Source of the DNA: Oscillospiraceae bacterium
GTDB lineage: Bacteria; Bacillota; Clostridia; Oscillospirales; Oscillospiraceae
Length of the DNA stretch: 15,960 bases
NCBI GenBank assembly: GCA_017501805.1
Contig: JAFVWG010000162.1
Location: 1-15,960, forward strand
Direction of reading: 5' to 3'
The notes beneath the pieces were generated by a model, which did not search any database, was not told where the DNA came from, and saw only the letters and a program-made list of their open reading frames with translations. This document shows, piece after piece, positions 13,673-15,960 of this stretch (position 1 is its first letter; every line of letters starts with the position of its first letter). The translations under genes and the position numbers were made by a program.

Positions 13673-15499
13673 ATGCGAATTCTCTATAACAGCCAAACAA
13701 TATACCACAAAAGCCCCTTCGGCGTTCTGCGTCCGAAGGAGCTTTGTGTGTTGCGCGTGAAGATCCCCGCATCCATCCGCACACGGCGGACGGAGCTGAT
13801 CCTCTCCTGTGACCGTACGGGGCAGGAGCGGGCGGTGGAGCTTTTCCGCGAATGCACGGAAGGGGACTACGAGGTCTGGCGCGGCGAATTCTCGATCGCG
13901 GAGCCCGATCTGTACTTCTATTGGTTTGTGATCACGACGGAAAACGAATGCTTCCGCCTCTTCCGACAGGGTGAACACGACACCAATATGGAGGCAGGGG
14001 AGCCCTGGCAGCTCAGCTGTGTATCGGACGCTTTCCCCGTTCCCGAGTGGGCGAGGGGCGCGGTGATGTATCAGATCATGCCGGACCGCTTCTTCAAAGC
14101 CGGCGACTGCGACCTGACGGGAAAGCTGCAGCCGTATCGCATCCACGAAGATGTGCGGGAGATCCCGGACTATCTGCCGGATGAGAAGGGCGAGGTGCAC
14201 AACTGCGACTTCTTCGGCGGAAATCTGCGCGGCATTACGGAGAAGCTGCCGTATATCGCCTCGCTCGGTACGGAGATCCTCTACCTCAATCCGATCTTTA
14301 TGGCGTATTCCAACCACCGTTACGATACCTGCGACTATCTGCGGATCGATCCGATGCTCGGCACGGAGCGGGATTTTACAGAGCTCTGCGAACGGGCGCA
14401 CGAACTGGGGATCCGCGTGATCCTGGACGGTGTGTTTTCCCACACCGGCAGCCGCAGCGTCTATTTTGACCGTGAACGGGAATTCGGCGGCGGCGCGTGC
14501 AGCGATCCCGATTCGCCGTACCGCAGCTGGTATAAATTTTCGCATTATCCCGATCGGTACGACTCGTGGTGGGGCTTCCCGACCCTGCCATGCCTCGATA
14601 AGAACAACGAAAGCTATCGGAACTATATCTTCGGCGAGGGCGGCGTTGTCGAAACGTGGCTGCGGCGCGGCGCGGACGGCTTCCGCCTGGACGTGGCGGA
14701 TGAGCTTCCCGACAGCTTTATCGCGGGGATCCGTCACCGTCTGCGGCTGGTGAAGCCGGATGCCTTCCTGCTCGGAGAGGTGTGGGAGGACGCGTCGAAT
14801 AAGGTTGCCTACAACGAAAGACGGCGCTATTTCGTCGACGCGGAGCTGGACGGGGTGATGAACTATCCGTGGCGCAGGGCGATTTTGCGCTTTGTCCGCG
14901 GTGAGGATGATGGCACGGAGCTGGGAGCGTCGCTGCGGAAGCTTTCCGAAAACTACCCCGCAGAGGTGCTTTCCTGCACGATGAATCTGCTTTCCACCCA
15001 CGACACGGCGCGTGCGCTCACGGAGCTTGCCGCGCCCTTTGAGGGTTCACGCGAGGAGATGGCTGCATACCGCCTGTCCGACGCGCAGCGTGTACTCGGA
15101 CTGCTTCGCCTGCGGCAGGCTTCGTTCCTGCAGTTTATGCTGCCGGGCTGTCCGAGCGTCTACTACGGAGACGAAGCGGGGATGGAGGGCTGCAAGGATC
15201 CCTTCAACCGCGCGTTCTATCCATGGGAAGATGAGAACAGGGAGCTGCGCGCGCATTTTGCGGCGCTCGGAACGCTGCGCAAAGCGTCTCCGACACTGCG
15301 GCGCGGTGCGATGCGCGTTTTGGAAGCAAACAACGGACGGCTTGTGCTTGCCCGTGAATACGGAGACGACAGCATATATGTATATGTAAATCTGTCGAAC
15401 GAGCCGATGGCGGCCGCGCACGGCGAGGTGCTCTTTTCCGCGAGTACGGAAGACGGCGCGGTGCTGCCCGGTGGATTTGCGGCAGTAAGAGGGAAGTGA
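13673..15499 (+). CDS. GH13 alpha-amylase-family hydrolase, neopullulanase/maltogenic type
   Basis: An intracellular glycoside hydrolase acting on alpha-glucans; no signal peptide. The 608 residues comprise an N-terminal beta domain (about 1-125, like CBM34 of cyclomaltodextrinase and neopullulanase enzymes), a GH13 barrel from VMYQIMPDRF (131), and a C-terminal beta domain. GH13 regions are clear: I DGVFSH (252-257), II GFRLDVADE (336-344, nucleophile D340), III GEVWED (368-373, E369) and IV LLSTHD (439-444, D444). It starts 4 nt after the glgP stop with a poor SD, so translation is probably coupled. Placed after glgP and with no GlgX-type gene in view, it may trim limit dextrins or branched oligosaccharides left by the phosphorylase. 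The exact linkage specificity cannot be read from sequence. Confidence 0.85.
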   Translation: MRILYNSQTIYHKSPFGVLRPKELCVLRVKIPASIRTRRTELILSCDRTGQERAVELFRECTEGDYEVWRGEFSIAEPDLYFYWFVITTENECFRLFRQGEHDTNMEAGEPWQLSCVSDAFPVPEWARGAVMYQIMPDRFFKAGDCDLTGKLQPYRIHEDVREIPDYLPDEKGEVHNCDFFGGNLRGITEKLPYIASLGTEILYLNPIFMAYSNHRYDTCDYLRIDPMLGTERDFTELCERAHELGIRVILDGVFSHTGSRSVYFDREREFGGGACSDPDSPYRSWYKFSHYPDRYDSWWGFPTLPCLDKNNESYRNYIFGEGGVVETWLRRGADGFRLDVADELPDSFIAGIRHRLRLVKPDAFLLGEVWEDASNKVAYNERRRYFVDAELDGVMNYPWRRAILRFVRGEDDGTELGASLRKLSENYPAEVLSCTMNLLSTHDTARALTELAAPFEGSREEMAAYRLSDAQRVLGLLRLRQASFLQFMLPGCPSVYYGDEAGMEGCKDPFNRAFYPWEDENRELRAHFAALGTLRKASPTLRRGAMRVLEANNGRLVLAREYGDDSIYVYVNLSNEPMAAAHGEVLFSASTEDGAVLPGGFAAVRGK

Positions 15500-15503
15500 C
15501 ACG

Positions 15504-15960
15504 ATGCTCTCATTTGAAAATAAAGCGATCCTCGCGCCGATGGCGGGGGTGAGCGACTATGCCTTCCGCACGGTCTGCGCACGGCGCGGCACGGAAGTTA
15601 CGGTCACGGAGATGGTATCCTCCCGCGCACTTGTCTATCAGGATCGGAAGAGCATCGGTCTGCTCAAAAAGACGCCCATCGGCATCTGCGGTGCACAGAT
15701 CTTCGGCAATGAGCCGGAAATTATGGCACAGGCGGCAAGACTCGTTCTGGAGCACGGCGATTTTGATTATATCGACATCAATATGGGCTGTCCCGTCGGG
15801 AAAATCGCGGGAAACGGCGACGGCTGTGCGCTGATGCGCGATCCCGCGCTTGCCGCAAGGATCGTTGAGGCGGTGAAGAAAGCGGTGCCCGTTCCGGTCA
15901 CGGTCAAATGCCGCAAGGGCTGGGACAAGGGGAACGTCAACGCCCCGGAGTTTGCAAAGG
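15504..15960 (+). CDS. dusB: tRNA-dihydrouridine synthase, DusB-like (3' end outside window)
   Basis: Flavoenzyme reducing uridines to dihydrouridine in tRNA, with NADPH as electron source. The first 152 codons are open and run off the window end. They show LAPMAGVSDYAFR (10-22), the FMN-binding N-terminus; VTEMVSSRAL; QIFGNEPE; the catalytic-cysteine motif NMGCPVGKIAGNGDG (93-107, Cys at 96); and VKCRKGWD. The start at 15504 is 4 nt after the amylase stop, with AGAGGGAAG overlapping the end of that gene. It appears to ride on the glycogen operon transcript, although a separate promoter inside the amylase gene cannot be excluded. Assignment to DusB rather than another Dus is by overall resemblance. 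Confidence 0.9.
   Translation, partial: MLSFENKAILAPMAGVSDYAFRTVCARRGTEVTVTEMVSSRALVYQDRKSIGLLKKTPIGICGAQIFGNEPEIMAQAARLVLEHGDFDYIDINMGCPVGKIAGNGDGCALMRDPALAARIVEAVKKAVPVPVTVKCRKGWDKGNVNAPEFAK

Noticed and set aside
11236..13674. Very long antisense open frame opposite glgP, 812 codons
   Set aside because: Same cause: third-position GC bias of the sense gene suppresses stops in the complementary frame. No SD or promoter was seen for it.
1..15960. CRISPR array, tRNA, rRNA, insertion sequence, prophage or toxin-antitoxin system
   Set aside because: No regularly spaced repeats, no cloverleaf or rRNA sequence, and no transposase, integrase or small paired genes were seen. The coding content is core metabolism.

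Overview
The window looks like ordinary chromosome from a GC-rich, low-temperature-range-unknown Clostridia, most likely a gut Oscillospiraceae/Ruminococcaceae-type Firmicute. The reasons are strong GGAGG-type ribosome binding sites, a paired GlgC/GlgD ADP-glucose system, a TrmB with the Firmicute N-terminus, and a pair of two-hairpin intergenic repeats of a kind I recall from Faecalibacterium-like genomes. No database search was possible, so taxonomy is an inference. There is no phage, transposase, integrase, toxin-antitoxin or CRISPR signal.

Layout. Positions 1-322 hold no gene, only several palindromes and the pair of inverted REP-like repeats (93-147 and 163-211). A good extended -10 promoter (323-352) then starts a forward block: a GIY-YIG domain protein (382-714), trmB (749-1381, GTG start, with its own promoter at the end of the previous gene), an FGGY sugar kinase of unknown substrate (1405-2871) and a Nudix hydrolase (2873-3421). 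This block ends at a strong bidirectional terminator (3425-3466). The facing block on the minus strand carries dut (5366 down to 4926, with its own terminator), a tandem-OB single-strand DNA-binding protein (4817-4206) and a YjjG/YfnB-type HAD phosphatase (4139-3465). Nudix, HAD phosphatase, dUTPase and SSB together suggest nucleotide housekeeping and DNA maintenance.

From 5556 to the end runs one uninterrupted forward operon: glgB, glgC, glgD, glgA, glgP, a GH13 alpha-amylase-type hydrolase and the first 152 codons of dusB, which runs off the window. Gaps are 35 nt or less (one 4-nt overlap) and no internal terminator is visible. The first four genes make glycogen: GlgC/GlgD produce ADP-glucose, GlgA elongates and GlgB branches. 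GlgP and the GH13 enzyme break it down. Synthesis and breakdown are therefore transcribed together from a promoter at 5507-5535 whose -35 lies inside a perfect 12-bp palindrome, a plausible operator. GlgD lacks the nucleotide-binding and catalytic residues that GlgC keeps.

I did not find a convincing undescribed system. The best leads are regulatory: the palindrome at the glg promoter, an inverted repeat covering the SSB gene's -10 and ribosome binding site, a recurring GATTGCAA octamer in the intergenic DNA of the minus-strand cluster, and the REP-like repeat pair.
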